Assembly (NCBI GenBank): GCA_002387605.1
Contig: DGJU01000072.1
Coordinates: 1 to 22,050, forward strand
Reading direction: 5' to 3'
DNA length: 22,050 nt
Source: Alphaproteobacteria bacterium UBA4588
Lineage (GTDB): Bacteria; Pseudomonadota; Alphaproteobacteria; Puniceispirillales; Puniceispirillaceae
Of the stretch, positions 6,404-14,397 are shown one piece after another (position 1 is the stretch's first letter; each line of letters starts with the position of its first letter). Under the pieces are notes generated by a model. It was not told the origin of the DNA and did not search any database. It worked only from the letters and a program-made list of their open reading frames with translations. Made by a program: the position numbers and the translations under genes.

Positions 6404-8947
6404 CTATAATGTCTCGCGCAAATATGGCCCTGGCTTCTGCGAGAGCGATCGGAGCGCGCCAATTAGCCCAAGAAGAGTGGTTGCGCCGCTGCCAATAAAG
6501 GCTGTGAGGATGACTGTCTGCATATCAAGAATAAACTCAGCCTTAAGAAATAGTGAAATAAGCGCCCAGCTTGCAGCTGTCCCAATAAGGCATGCAACAA
6601 GAGCTGTCAGCAGTCCAAGAAGGCTATATTCAAATAGCCATGCAAACATGATATCACGGCGTGTTGCGCCAAGTGTTTTCAAAATTATACTATCTGAGAG
6701 GCGTTGCGATTCGGAAATAGCAACAGTACCCGCCAGCACCGCCATGCCTGATATCATCGTTACTAGTGCTGTTATCTGTATTGCCTGACCGAGAAGGGTT
6801 AGAATTTCCACGGCCTTTCCAACAGCTTCTTTCACAGAAATTGCTGAGATGTTTGAAAAGCTTGTACTTATCACCTGTTCTATCTCAGACGCTGTTTTAT
6901 CATCATCTGAGAGCGTTGTGGCAAGCCAGCTATGAGGCGCTTTATCCACCAGCCCGGGCGATGCAATAAACAGAAAATTAATATTGAAGCTTTCCCATGT
7001 AATCTGCCGCGTGCTGGCAATGGTCATGGTGATATCACGGCCCAGAATATTTAAGCCGATTGTATCGCCAAGGGATAAGCCAAAATCAACAAACATATCA
7101 TGGCTTACCGAGACAAGCGGTGGTCCTTGATAGTCTTTATCCCACCAATCTCCCTCGACAATTTCAACGCCGTGAGGGGGTTCTGGTGACCATGTTAGCG
7201 CACGGTCGCCATTAAGGATCCAGGCAGACCCTTCCGGCGGCTCAATATCAGCTGATGAAACACCTTTCACTGCGGTAACCCGGCCTCTTAACATGGGCGT
7301 TTTATTGATCAATGTTGCAGGCCCGCCAGTTGTTTCTGCTAAGGCAAGGAACGGTGTGATTTGGTCAGGTTGAATATCAATAAAAAACCAGTCAGGGGCT
7401 TTATCGGCCGCTTGTGAATTTAGCTGGCTGGTCAAATTGAACTGGCTAAGTGTCACAGTAACAAGAACAGATAAGCCAAGACCAAATGAAATCACGATAG
7501 CGCGTAAGGGCGATCCGGCGCGGGTAATAGCCGATAAGCCAATGCGGATAGGAACATAAGCGGGGCTGCGCACCCGCCGCAGCACAGCTAAAACGGCCTC
7601 TGCTAATCCTGCCAAAAGAAGGAGGCTTGCAAATGTGCCGCCCATAAATGAAAGCGAAAGAGCAATATTGCCGGTTGCTATAAGGGCCAGCCCCAGAAGC
7701 GCTAGGCTGCCTGCTGCCACTGCCAGAACAGCGCCAATGCCGGGCCATTTTGAGGGCAGCATAACGCGGGTGCGGAACAAAAAGGCAGCCCGAATGTGGC
7801 GGGTTTGTGCAAGCGGCCAGACCGCAAAGACAAAGGTTGTCAGAAGCCCAAAACAGGCTGCAACAAATAAGGGGCGAATATAAATACCCTTCACAAGGGT
7901 AACGCCGGCATAATCACCGAGTAAAAACTGGGCCAGTGCCGGCGAGATTATTGCCAGCAATAATCCGCCAAAAACTCCGATAGCTGCCATTGCCATGACC
8001 TGCATAATATAAATTCGGAAAATCAAAGCCGAGGATGCACCAAGGCATTTAAGAGTGGCAATGACATACATCCGGCTTGTCATCCACGCCCTCACAGCAC
8101 CGCCAACACCAAGGCCGCCGATCAGCAAGGCTGTCAGGCCAACAAGGGTAAGGAAAAGCTCTCCGCGAGTGATAAAACGATCAATGCCAGGCGCCGCATT
8201 GGCTGTGGTACGCAATCTAACATGGGTATCTGATAGCGCCTCTGTGATGCGTGCTTCACGTGCCGCGCTGACAGTTTGTTCTGGCAGAATAAACCGGCTG
8301 CGATATGTGATAAAGGCGCCCGGACGCCGTAGGGCTGTTGCTGTCAGTGTATCCATATTGACCAGAACGCGCGGTCCAAAGCTGATGAAGCTTATGGAGC
8401 GGTCCGGCTCATATAGCAAGAAGGCGGAAATGCGTAACGTTGCATCCCCAAGCCGCACAGTATCACCAACCACAAGCCCCAGCGCCCGCCCCAGCGCTTC
8501 ATCAATCACAATGTTATTATCTGATAAGGCCTTCTCCAGACTGAGGCCATCGGATAATTCTGCCTGCCCTACGAGCGGCCAGGCATTATCAACCGCCTTT
8601 AATTCAACGAGTTTGCGCCGACCATCCAGCGTATTCAGCATTGCGCGCATCTGAATGACATCGCTACTCTGCCCAAGGGATGATAATTCTGTGCGCAGAG
8701 CGGTATCTGGCGGCGTATGCTGGCTAGATAACTCAAAATCGCCACCAAGTAAGCTGCGGGCATTTTCAGTAATTCCCGCGCGCATTGAGGCAGCAATAGA
8801 CCCAACAGCGCCGATGGCTGCCACGCCCAACATTAGGGCAGCAAGAAAGACCCTGAACCTAGCAACAGAGCCGCGCATCTCGGGCCGTGCAAACTGCCAC
8901 GCAAGATGCCAGCTTACCGGTGCGCCACTAATGTGGTCAGGCTTCAT
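6404..8947 (-). CDS. ABC transporter permease, FtsX/MacB-like, YbbP family
   Basis: This inner-membrane permease of 847 residues partners the ATPase encoded just upstream. Its layout is that of YbbP proteins. There is an N-terminal membrane anchor (about residues 33-52) and a large periplasmic MacB-PCD-like domain (about 55-260). A first FtsX core follows, with membrane segments from ~262 to 390 (LTLVGLTALLIGGLGVGG, then LLLAII), then extra central membrane segments, a second periplasmic domain, and a second FtsX core in the last ~135 residues (SDSIILKTLGATRRD, then the final helices). The start overlaps the ATPase stop as ATGA (8944-8947), indicating translational coupling. Family members are of the mechanotransmission type; the substrate is unknown, with lipids or exported small molecules suggested for relatives. 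The adjacent divergent tesA repeats the E. coli ybbAP-tesA arrangement. Confidence 0.9.
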   Translation of the reverse strand: MKPDHISGAPVSWHLAWQFARPEMRGSVARFRVFLAALMLGVAAIGAVGSIAASMRAGITENARSLLGGDFELSSQHTPPDTALRTELSSLGQSSDVIQMRAMLNTLDGRRKLVELKAVDNAWPLVGQAELSDGLSLEKALSDNNIVIDEALGRALGLVVGDTVRLGDATLRISAFLLYEPDRSISFISFGPRVLVNMDTLTATALRRPGAFITYRSRFILPEQTVSAAREARITEALSDTHVRLRTTANAAPGIDRFITRGELFLTLVGLTALLIGGLGVGGAVRAWMTSRMYVIATLKCLGASSALIFRIYIMQVMAMAAIGVFGGLLLAIISPALAQFLLGDYAGVTLVKGIYIRPLFVAACFGLLTTFVFAVWPLAQTRHIRAAFLFRTRVMLPSKWPGIGAVLAVAAGSLALLGLALIATGNIALSLSFMGGTFASLLLLAGLAEAVLAVLRRVRSPAYVPIRIGLSAITRAGSPLRAIVISFGLGLSVLVTVTLSQFNLTSQLNSQAADKAPDWFFIDIQPDQITPFLALAETTGGPATLINKTPMLRGRVTAVKGVSSADIEPPEGSAWILNGDRALTWSPEPPHGVEIVEGDWWDKDYQGPPLVSVSHDMFVDFGLSLGDTIGLNILGRDITMTIASTRQITWESFNINFLFIASPGLVDKAPHSWLATTLSDDDKTASEIEQVISTSFSNISAISVKEAVGKAVEILTLLGQAIQITALVTMISGMAVLAGTVAISESQRLSDSIILKTLGATRRDIMFAWLFEYSLLGLLTALVACLIGTAASWALISLFLKAEFILDMQTVILTAFIGSGATTLLGLIGALRSLSQKPGPYLRETL

Positions 8948-9726
8948 CGTGCCGCACCTGTGTTTTTGGACGCCTTATCAGTTGGGCTGTTCATCATATC
9001 ATCTTTTATGCGGCCATCTTCGATACGCAAAATACGCGTGCATCTGCGCGCTAATGCTTCATCATGGGTAATCAGCACAAGACTTGCCGATACCTGTTTT
9101 GCTGCTGCAAAGAGCTGGTCGATAACGCGTTGACCTGTTGCACTATCAAGATTGCCGGTTGGCTCATCAGCAAGCAGAATGGTCGGGCGCGGGGCAATCG
9201 CGCGCGCAATGGCAACACGTTGTTGCTCACCGCCGGAAAGTTGATCTGGCAGATGCGTGAGGCGGTGCCCTAGCCCAACAGATCGGAGCGCTTCTGCGGC
9301 CCGCGCTTCGGCATCTTTATGTCCTGCCAGTTCCAACGGGACGCAGACATTCTGCACAGCTGTCATTGAGGGGATAAGCCGGAAGGCCTGAAAAATGATA
9401 CCAACATTATCACGCCGCAAGCCAGCAAGACTGTCTTCATCCATATGGGTGATATCATGTCCTGCTAAGTCTGCTGTGCCGGAAGTTAATTGCTCGAGCC
9501 CAGACATCACCATAAGCAGGCTTGTCTTGCCAGCGCCGCTTGGACCAAGCACAGCTATTGTTTGACCTTGTGGCACCCGAAGCGTGATATTACTTAGAAT
9601 ATCAACGCGCCCCTGAGCGCCATCAAATGACAGGCTTGCCTCTGACAGAGCAATGACGTCCTGCACCGAAGATTTATCGTCAGCAGCGTTATGCTGTGTC
9701 ATTTTTTTGGGTCGTGAGACGGTCAT
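8944..9726 (-). CDS. ABC transporter ATP-binding protein, YbbA/LolD-like
   Basis: This is the cytoplasmic ATPase subunit for the YbbP-like permease downstream. The 260-residue product has all ABC motifs: Walker A GPSGAGKT at residues 61-68, Q-loop Q113, signature LSGGEQ at 163-168, Walker B ILLADE at 183-188, D-loop following GNLD, and switch histidine H221. It belongs to the MacB/LolD/YbbA subgroup. The N-terminal ~25 residues before the ABC fold are polar and variable. An alternative start at the ATG at 9702 exists, but neither start has a strong ribosome site, so the N-terminus is uncertain. It is divergent from tesA and overlaps the permease by 4 bases. Confidence 0.93.
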   Translation of the reverse strand: MTVSRPKKMTQHNAADDKSSVQDVIALSEASLSFDGAQGRVDILSNITLRVPQGQTIAVLGPSGAGKTSLLMVMSGLEQLTSGTADLAGHDITHMDEDSLAGLRRDNVGIIFQAFRLIPSMTAVQNVCVPLELAGHKDAEARAAEALRSVGLGHRLTHLPDQLSGGEQQRVAIARAIAPRPTILLADEPTGNLDSATGQRVIDQLFAAAKQVSASLVLITHDEALARRCTRILRIEDGRIKDDMMNSPTDKASKNTGAAR

Positions 9727-9911
9727 CGTAATAAAAAACCCTGCCTACAGGGGATGAAATGCCCTGCATAGATGTTACATTAAGGGCTAATAAAGCAATC
9801 ACGCCCATTTATGATATGGAGTGTGAAGAGGATAATGCCAAGGTGCAAAAAGCGTATAATAACAATATAACCTATAATAGCCATATAGATGGCCGGCGCA
9901 CGGGAATATGG

Positions 9912-10541
9912 ATGGCGTTGCGTGCCTTGTTTGCGGCTCTCTTTTTTCTATCTGGGGCGAATGCTATCGCACAACCGGTAAAGATAATGGTGTTTGGCGA
10001 TAGCCTTGTTGCAGGGTTTGGCTTGCCACCTGGGGCGGCTTTCCCTGATATTCTCGCGCAAAATCTCATCCAGCAAGGGTATCAGAATGAGATGATAAAT
10101 GCTGGCGTATCAGGTGATACCACCGCTGGCGGGGTAACGCGAATAGACTGGGCGCTTGCTGACAGACCAGACGCTGTTGTGCTGGTTCTGGGCGGTAATG
10201 ATATGCTGCGCGGTTTGCGGCCTGCGGCGAGCGAGCAGAATTTACGGATAATCCTTAGCCGGCTTGCTGATGAGGGTGTACCGGTTTTATTATGCGGTAT
10301 GCTGGCGCCTGAAAATCTGGGAGCAGATTATGCAGCAGAATTTAACCCGCTTTACCCCCGGCTTGCAGCCGAGTTCACCACATTTTTTATGCCATTCTTC
10401 TTGCAGGATGTTGCCTTGGTGCCAGCTCTTAATCAGCCAGATGGGCTGCATCCCAATAGTTCTGGCATTGATGTTATTATTCAGAATTTGATGCCAGAGC
10501 TTCTGGCTCTTCTCGCGTCTGTTGGCGAGAAGAAAGGCTGA
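9912..10541 (+). CDS. tesA: Exported SGNH/GDSL esterase (TesA: acyl-CoA thioesterase I / arylesterase / lysophospholipase)
   Basis: This periplasmic multifunctional esterase/thioesterase is of the TesA type. Starting at 9912, with CGGGA 6 bases upstream, the protein has 209 residues and a clean signal peptide (MALRALFAALFFLSGANAIA, cleavage after residue ~20). The frame is open further upstream (ATG at 9759), but that ~51-residue extension is polar and would bury the signal peptide. SGNH blocks are all present: nucleophile S31 in FGDSL, the block II glycine in NAGVSGDTT, GGNDML with the block III asparagine, and DGLHPN carrying the catalytic Asp and His. Two TATAAT hexamers at 9855-9860 and 9873-9878 are possible -10 elements, without good -35 partners. 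It is divergent from ybbA and followed after 2 bases by the DUF3429 gene. Confidence 0.92.
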   Translation: MALRALFAALFFLSGANAIAQPVKIMVFGDSLVAGFGLPPGAAFPDILAQNLIQQGYQNEMINAGVSGDTTAGGVTRIDWALADRPDAVVLVLGGNDMLRGLRPAASEQNLRIILSRLADEGVPVLLCGMLAPENLGADYAAEFNPLYPRLAAEFTTFFMPFFLQDVALVPALNQPDGLHPNSSGIDVIIQNLMPELLALLASVGEKKG

Positions 10542-10543
10542 TA

Positions 10544-10975
10544 ATGATATCTCAGAATATTGTTCGATTATTGGGATATGGCGGCGCCGTCCCGTTTTTA
10601 GGTGGCGCGATATTGCTCACATCTGATAGCCAGCTACCAGGCATAGAGACACGCACGGCCCTGCTATATTATGGGGCTGTTATTCTAAGCTTTCTAGGCG
10701 GACTTCAGTGGGGCCGGATAGCCTCCAGCACGCATCACTCACGCTCCTCAGATACAGCATTTCTTGTCTGGTCTGTTGTGCCGCCGCTGATAGCATGGGC
10801 AGCTCTTCTTGCCGGAGAGGTAGCCGGCGTTATCGTTATGATTGGCTGTTTTTGCAGCGCCTATATTATCGATAGGCGACTATGTGTGGCTGGTGAGTGG
10901 CAGGAATGGATGGGGGAGCTTCGCCGAAACCTTACAGTGGCGGCCTGTGTGAGCCTTGCACTACTTCTGGTTTAA
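10544..10975 (+). CDS. DUF3429 family integral membrane protein
   Basis: This 143-residue inner-membrane protein has no known function. The conserved DUF3429 core is recognisable: LGYGGAVPFLGGA near the N-terminus, then LLYYGAVILSFLGGLQWG at about residues 40-57, and a VVPPLIAWAALL helix. I count four to five hydrophobic helices (about 8-26, 40-55, 73-92, 93-108, 128-143). The start is 2 bases after the tesA stop, so the two genes are probably co-transcribed, though no functional tie is known. The stop faces the chrR stop across only 18 bases, where no terminator is apparent. Related domains occur in mitochondrial TMEM69-like proteins. Confidence 0.85.
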   Translation: MISQNIVRLLGYGGAVPFLGGAILLTSDSQLPGIETRTALLYYGAVILSFLGGLQWGRIASSTHHSRSSDTAFLVWSVVPPLIAWAALLAGEVAGVIVMIGCFCSAYIIDRRLCVAGEWQEWMGELRRNLTVAACVSLALLLV

Positions 10976-10993
10976 CCAAAAGCAGGCAAGCCT

Positions 10994-11650
10994 TTATTTC
11001 ACAAGGAGGCTGAAGACCCGGCCAAATGGGCCCGCTAGACGGATATCACCTTCATTCACTGCGAATACAATACATTCACCATCAGCATCGGCGACAGGTT
11101 TATGTACCTCGCCTGCTTCCTGAACAGCAATATCACCCGGCCCAAAGGTACCACTTTCATCTGAAAATCCGCCCGCTAACACCAAAGTGATTTCAGAACC
11201 GGTGTGGCTATGTGATGGCACCGCTCTGCTCGGCTGGATACGATAAATGGTTGCACGCATGTCAGACTGGCTGAATTTTACATCATGGCGGGCAATGCCA
11301 ATCCCAGCACTGCGCCAGCTTTTGGTGCAAGATAAATCAGGAATATAGTCTGATATCGGACGCGGCAGGAAGCTATTTTCTGAATGAGTTACCTTTTGCA
11401 GCGGCTCTTCATCTTCAGCAATGGCGCTCATTACTTTATCTAATGCATCTTCTGACAAAGATACCGGCTCACATTCTTCAAGAAGAATACCGCCAAGTTG
11501 CATGAGCATCTGCATTGTCTTGGCACTTTCTGGGTTCATTGCCAGATGTGTTTCAATGAGAATCTCAAGAGGCTGCGAGAGTGCGCCAGCTGCATAATCG
11601 ACCAGCAGCGCGTCAAGCACTTGATTGTTAAGCGAAACCTGATCGTTCAT
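10994..11650 (-). CDS. chrR: Anti-sigma factor ChrR, cupin-containing, with degenerate zinc site
   Basis: This protein should hold the co-encoded ECF sigma factor inactive until singlet oxygen or related oxidants release it. The 218-residue product has the two-domain ChrR layout. The N-terminal anti-sigma domain spans about residues 8-75 (LLVDYAAGALSQPLEILIETHL). The C-terminal cupin has H147, H149, E153 and H183 in the same spacing as R. sphaeroides ChrR (H141, H143, E147, H177). The anti-sigma zinc site is degenerate. In the R. sphaeroides protein the ligands are H6, H31, C35 and C38; the aligned residues here are Q10, H35, N39 and S42, so three of four ligands are lost. Its ATG overlaps the sigma-factor stop (TAATG), so the two are translated together. 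The remaining cysteines (C60, C108, C193) lie elsewhere. Confidence 0.92.
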   Translation of the reverse strand: MNDQVSLNNQVLDALLVDYAAGALSQPLEILIETHLAMNPESAKTMQMLMQLGGILLEECEPVSLSEDALDKVMSAIAEDEEPLQKVTHSENSFLPRPISDYIPDLSCTKSWRSAGIGIARHDVKFSQSDMRATIYRIQPSRAVPSHSHTGSEITLVLAGGFSDESGTFGPGDIAVQEAGEVHKPVADADGECIVFAVNEGDIRLAGPFGRVFSLLVK

Positions 11651-12225
11651 TACGGTGTTATTCCTTCATCTTTATCTATTTGCGCACGCATTCGATTGAG
11701 CGCGAGCCTTATCCGAGATTTAACAGTACCAAGCGCAACACCGCTCTCTTCTGCTATCTCTCTGTGACTCTTCTCTTCGTAGTACGCAGAAAAGATCATT
11801 TTGGCTTGCTCTTCTGGCAAGTTTTTCAAAGCGTGGCGAATTTTCTTCTCTTGTTGCATGCGCGCGACCTGAATTTCGCCTGTTTCGATGCTTTCAGGCA
11901 TCACGGCTGGATCGGTCATATCAGGCAAGGGGCGGTTTTCGCGCCGAAGTCTGTCGATGCGTTTATTGCGGGCGATTGTGAAAATCCAAGTACTTGCCGC
12001 TGATTGTCGTGGGTCATAGGTTTCAGCGCGCCGCCAGACCATAATCATAGCTTCTTGAGCAATTTCTTCTGCCAGCGACATGTCGGTGCCAAATCGCAGC
12101 AAGAATGACTTCACCCGCGGGGCAAAATAGTCAAAAAGTTCTGCAAAAGCGGATTTGTCACGGTCGCGTCCAACGCGAACGAGCAATTCATCCCATGTCG
12201 ACAATTTCTTAGAATTGTCGTTCAT
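11650..12225 (-). CDS. rpoE: ECF RNA polymerase sigma factor RpoE (ECF11-type, ChrR partner)
   Basis: This group 4 sigma factor directs transcription of an oxidative/singlet-oxygen stress regulon in relatives. From the ATG at 12225 the product has 191 residues, starting MNDNSKKLSTWDELL, which lines up with the N-terminus of known RpoE. The frame stays open to 12330 (ATGs at 12240 and 12330), but none has a clear ribosome site, so the start is a choice by homology. Region 2 is seen as FAELFDYFAPRVKSFLLRFG, AEEIAQEAMIMVWRRA and ASTWIFTIARNKRIDRLRR. Region 4 has the helix-turn-helix SHREIAEESGVALGTVKSRIRLAL. The promoter should lie in 12226-12531, which is divergent to the IalB gene. Autoregulation is expected from the family, but I could not identify a convincing ECF11 promoter. 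Confidence 0.93.
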   Translation of the reverse strand: MNDNSKKLSTWDELLVRVGRDRDKSAFAELFDYFAPRVKSFLLRFGTDMSLAEEIAQEAMIMVWRRAETYDPRQSAASTWIFTIARNKRIDRLRRENRPLPDMTDPAVMPESIETGEIQVARMQQEKKIRHALKNLPEEQAKMIFSAYYEEKSHREIAEESGVALGTVKSRIRLALNRMRAQIDKDEGITP

Positions 12226-12431
12226 CAAGCTGGTTCCCATCGTTTGATCTACCGTTTCTTGTGGCTTGAAAACAAGCTGAAAGTGATTAGATTCACTGAC
12301 TACATCGACTTTTAACTCAGAAATTATCATTTCAGAACCGAATAAAGTGTTTTATTTAACTGCTGTATCGTGCGTTAGATCGTTTTTTGCCTCTTAAATG
12401 CCACTTTATCGCATTAAACATGCTATGATGC

Positions 12432-12473
12432 TCTTGCGTGTTTCACTTAGTTTTGCGATTTTAGCACGCAAGA
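12432..12473. repeat. 9-bp inverted repeat in the rpoE-ialB divergent intergenic region
   Basis: TCTTGCGTG (12432-12440) is the reverse complement of CACGCAAGA (12465-12473), with 24 bases between the arms. It lies upstream of the IalB-family gene and within the possible promoter region shared with rpoE. It could be a two-site operator or an RNA hairpin in the ialB leader. No T tract follows, so it is not an obvious terminator. Confidence 0.5.
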
Positions 12474-12531
12474 ACTACTCATCTTTTCACCCTTCGGCAA
12501 AGTCGGACGCATGTTCGCTAGAGAAGAAACT

Positions 12532-13065
12532 ATGAACGCCCAACGTTTTTCCCCCGTCCTAACTTATTTATTTCCTATCTTTTTAGTGCTGTTGGCCTGC
12601 TTTTCGTTTGAGGTTCGTGCTGAGCCAAAAAAGCTGGAAGATTTTAAAGACTGGTCTGTCTACAAAAAAGACACTGATGCAGGCCGTGTTTGTTTCATGT
12701 CGAGTGTCCCCAAAAAGCTCCGAGGTGATTATAATCGGGCTAATCGCGGTGATACCCGAATATTTATCTCACACGGCCCGGGAAAGTCAGAGCGCGATGT
12801 CGTCTCTGTAATTGCCGGTTACCGTTATTTGAACCAGAGCACAGTCACATTTGAGATTGATAAACGAAAGACGCCGCTCTTCACGCTTGAGAATAGAGCC
12901 TGGTCTCAGGGACCAGAAGATGACCAGAAGCTCATTGTTGCAATGAAGCGTGGCGCCAAGCTCATCATCACCGGAACATCAAGCCGCAATAATAAGACGG
13001 TTGATGAATATTCTCTGAGTGGCTTCACCAAGGCAAAGGCATTTCTGGATCGCGCTTGTCCATGA
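12532..13065 (+). CDS. Invasion-associated locus B (IalB) family exported protein
   Basis: This is a secreted/periplasmic protein of the IalB family, widespread in Alphaproteobacteria; its molecular role is unclear. I start at 12532, giving 177 residues with a signal peptide (hydrophobic core LTYLFPIFLVLLACFSF, cleavage after VRA at about residue 30). An ATG at 12511 would add seven residues. The mature part carries the family pattern: a KDWSVY-like opening, GRVCFMSS, a long beta-rich middle, VAMKRGAKLIITGTSSR, and the YSLSGFTKAKAFLDRACP ending. The two mature-region cysteines (VCF and the penultimate one) probably pair. The stop overlaps the rlmN ATG as ATGA, so the two are coupled. The same IalB-rlmN pairing is common in alphaproteobacterial genomes from general knowledge. 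Confidence 0.88.
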   Translation: MNAQRFSPVLTYLFPIFLVLLACFSFEVRAEPKKLEDFKDWSVYKKDTDAGRVCFMSSVPKKLRGDYNRANRGDTRIFISHGPGKSERDVVSVIAGYRYLNQSTVTFEIDKRKTPLFTLENRAWSQGPEDDQKLIVAMKRGAKLIITGTSSRNNKTVDEYSLSGFTKAKAFLDRACP

Positions 13066-14228
13066 GCGAGCTAAGCGACGGGCCTGGGGCTGAAACCATC
13101 GTTAGTGAAAATGCCCCCACTGAATTGCTACGCCGTTCATTGCTAAGCTTTGAGCCTGACGCCCTTGAAGCTGAAATGATAGCTCTTGGTTTGCCAAAAT
13201 TCAGAGCGCGCCAGCTTTGGGGCTGGGTTTGGCGCCATGGTGTTACTGATTTTTCAGACATGACTGATTTGGGCAAGCCCTTGCAGGCGCTTTTGTCCGA
13301 GCGGTTTCATGTTGATAGGCCAGCAGTTTCGCGCCGGCAGGATTCATCTGACGGAACAATTAAGTGGCTCATAAAGCTTAGTGATGGTCAGGAAGCAGAG
13401 ACTGTCTATATTCCCGATGATGGCAGAGGCACATTATGCATCTCTAGCCAGATTGGTTGTACCCTTACCTGTTCGTTCTGCCATACCGGCACCCAGCGCC
13501 TTGTGCGTAATCTTAGCGTAGATGAAATTTGTGGCCAGATATTGCTGGCAATGGATGAATTGGGAGACTGGCCTGCGACAAGGCCGGGGCGGCGCCTCAC
13601 GAATATTGTGCTGATGGGGATGGGTGAGCCTCTTTATAATTACGATTATGTTGCGTCTGCGATGCGCATTATCATGAGCAATGAAGGCGTTGGGGTTTCC
13701 AAGCGGCGCATTACCTTATCTACATCTGGCATTGTGCCTGAAATTACACGTTGTGGTAATGATCTCGGGGTTAACCTTGCTATTTCATTGCATGCGGTGC
13801 GCGATGAGCTTCGGAATACACTTGTGCCAATCAACCGGAAATATAATCTGAAAACGCTGATTGATACGGTGCGTGCTTATCCAGGCCTGTCCAATGCCCG
13901 CCGTGTGACATGGGAATATGTCATGATAGATGGAGTGAATGATAGTGAAGCTGATGCGCGCGCTTTGGTGCGTTTGATTAGCGGCATTCCGTCGAAAATC
14001 AATCTGATACCCTTTAATCCATGGCCCGGCACAGACTATAAATGCTCAAACGATGAGACCATTGATAAATTTGCGAAAATTGTAATGAAGGCGGGCTATG
14101 CCTCGCCTGTTCGCACGCCTCGAGGCCGGGATATTCTAGCGGCCTGCGGTCAATTAAAATCTGATTCTGTGCGGTTGCGGGCCTCCCAGATGGCAGCGGT
14201 TCGCGACGCTGAAGTGGTTCACTCCTAG
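13062..14228 (+). CDS. rlmN: Dual-specificity RNA methyltransferase RlmN (23S rRNA A2503 / tRNA A37 C2)
   Basis: This radical-SAM enzyme methylates C2 of A2503 in 23S rRNA and of A37 in some tRNAs. I start at the ATG at 13062, which overlaps the upstream stop as ATGA; a TTG two codons earlier is possible but weaker. The product has 388 residues. The 4Fe-4S/SAM motif C-x3-C-x2-C is C133, C137, C140 in GCTLTCSFCHTGTQ. The GMGEPLYN motif follows, and the C-terminal mechanistic cysteine is C362 in GRDILAACGQL. The N-terminal helical domain (about 20-110) includes FRARQLWGWVW. All expected catalytic residues are present. Confidence 0.96.
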   Translation: MSELSDGPGAETIVSENAPTELLRRSLLSFEPDALEAEMIALGLPKFRARQLWGWVWRHGVTDFSDMTDLGKPLQALLSERFHVDRPAVSRRQDSSDGTIKWLIKLSDGQEAETVYIPDDGRGTLCISSQIGCTLTCSFCHTGTQRLVRNLSVDEICGQILLAMDELGDWPATRPGRRLTNIVLMGMGEPLYNYDYVASAMRIIMSNEGVGVSKRRITLSTSGIVPEITRCGNDLGVNLAISLHAVRDELRNTLVPINRKYNLKTLIDTVRAYPGLSNARRVTWEYVMIDGVNDSEADARALVRLISGIPSKINLIPFNPWPGTDYKCSNDETIDKFAKIVMKAGYASPVRTPRGRDILAACGQLKSDSVRLRASQMAAVRDAEVVHS

Positions 14229-14397
14229 AGCACCAGATATTGGTTTCACGCAGGTTCCTGCAAAAACTGTATTTAAGCAGACCCATTTGCCTTGAAACTG
14301 TCAAGATTGATGCTTACATTCAAGTCTACGGAAAGAATAGCGACAGAGCTTTAGACGTGAAGAGCTGTCATAACAATAAAATTTCAGGAGTTTTACC

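Noticed and set aside
6309..6788. 159-residue plus-strand open frame across the argG start and ybbP end
   Set aside because: Antisense to two well-supported genes with low-complexity composition; no domain seen.
8055..8654. 199-residue plus-strand open frame inside the ybbP-like gene
   Set aside because: It is antisense to a well-supported permease with intact motifs, is rich in Arg/Ser/Pro as expected of a shadow frame, and shows no recognisable domain.
9759..9911. N-terminal extension of tesA from the first ATG
   Set aside because: The extra ~51 residues are polar and precede a perfect signal peptide; a ribosome site supports the start at 9912.
12226..12330. N-terminal extension of RpoE
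   Set aside because: The extra 35 residues have no counterpart in known RpoE proteins and no ribosome site precedes the first ATG, although the start choice remains uncertain.
13056..13061. TTG start for rlmN two codons upstream
   Set aside because: The ATG at 13062 gives a textbook ATGA overlap with the IalB stop and is a stronger start.
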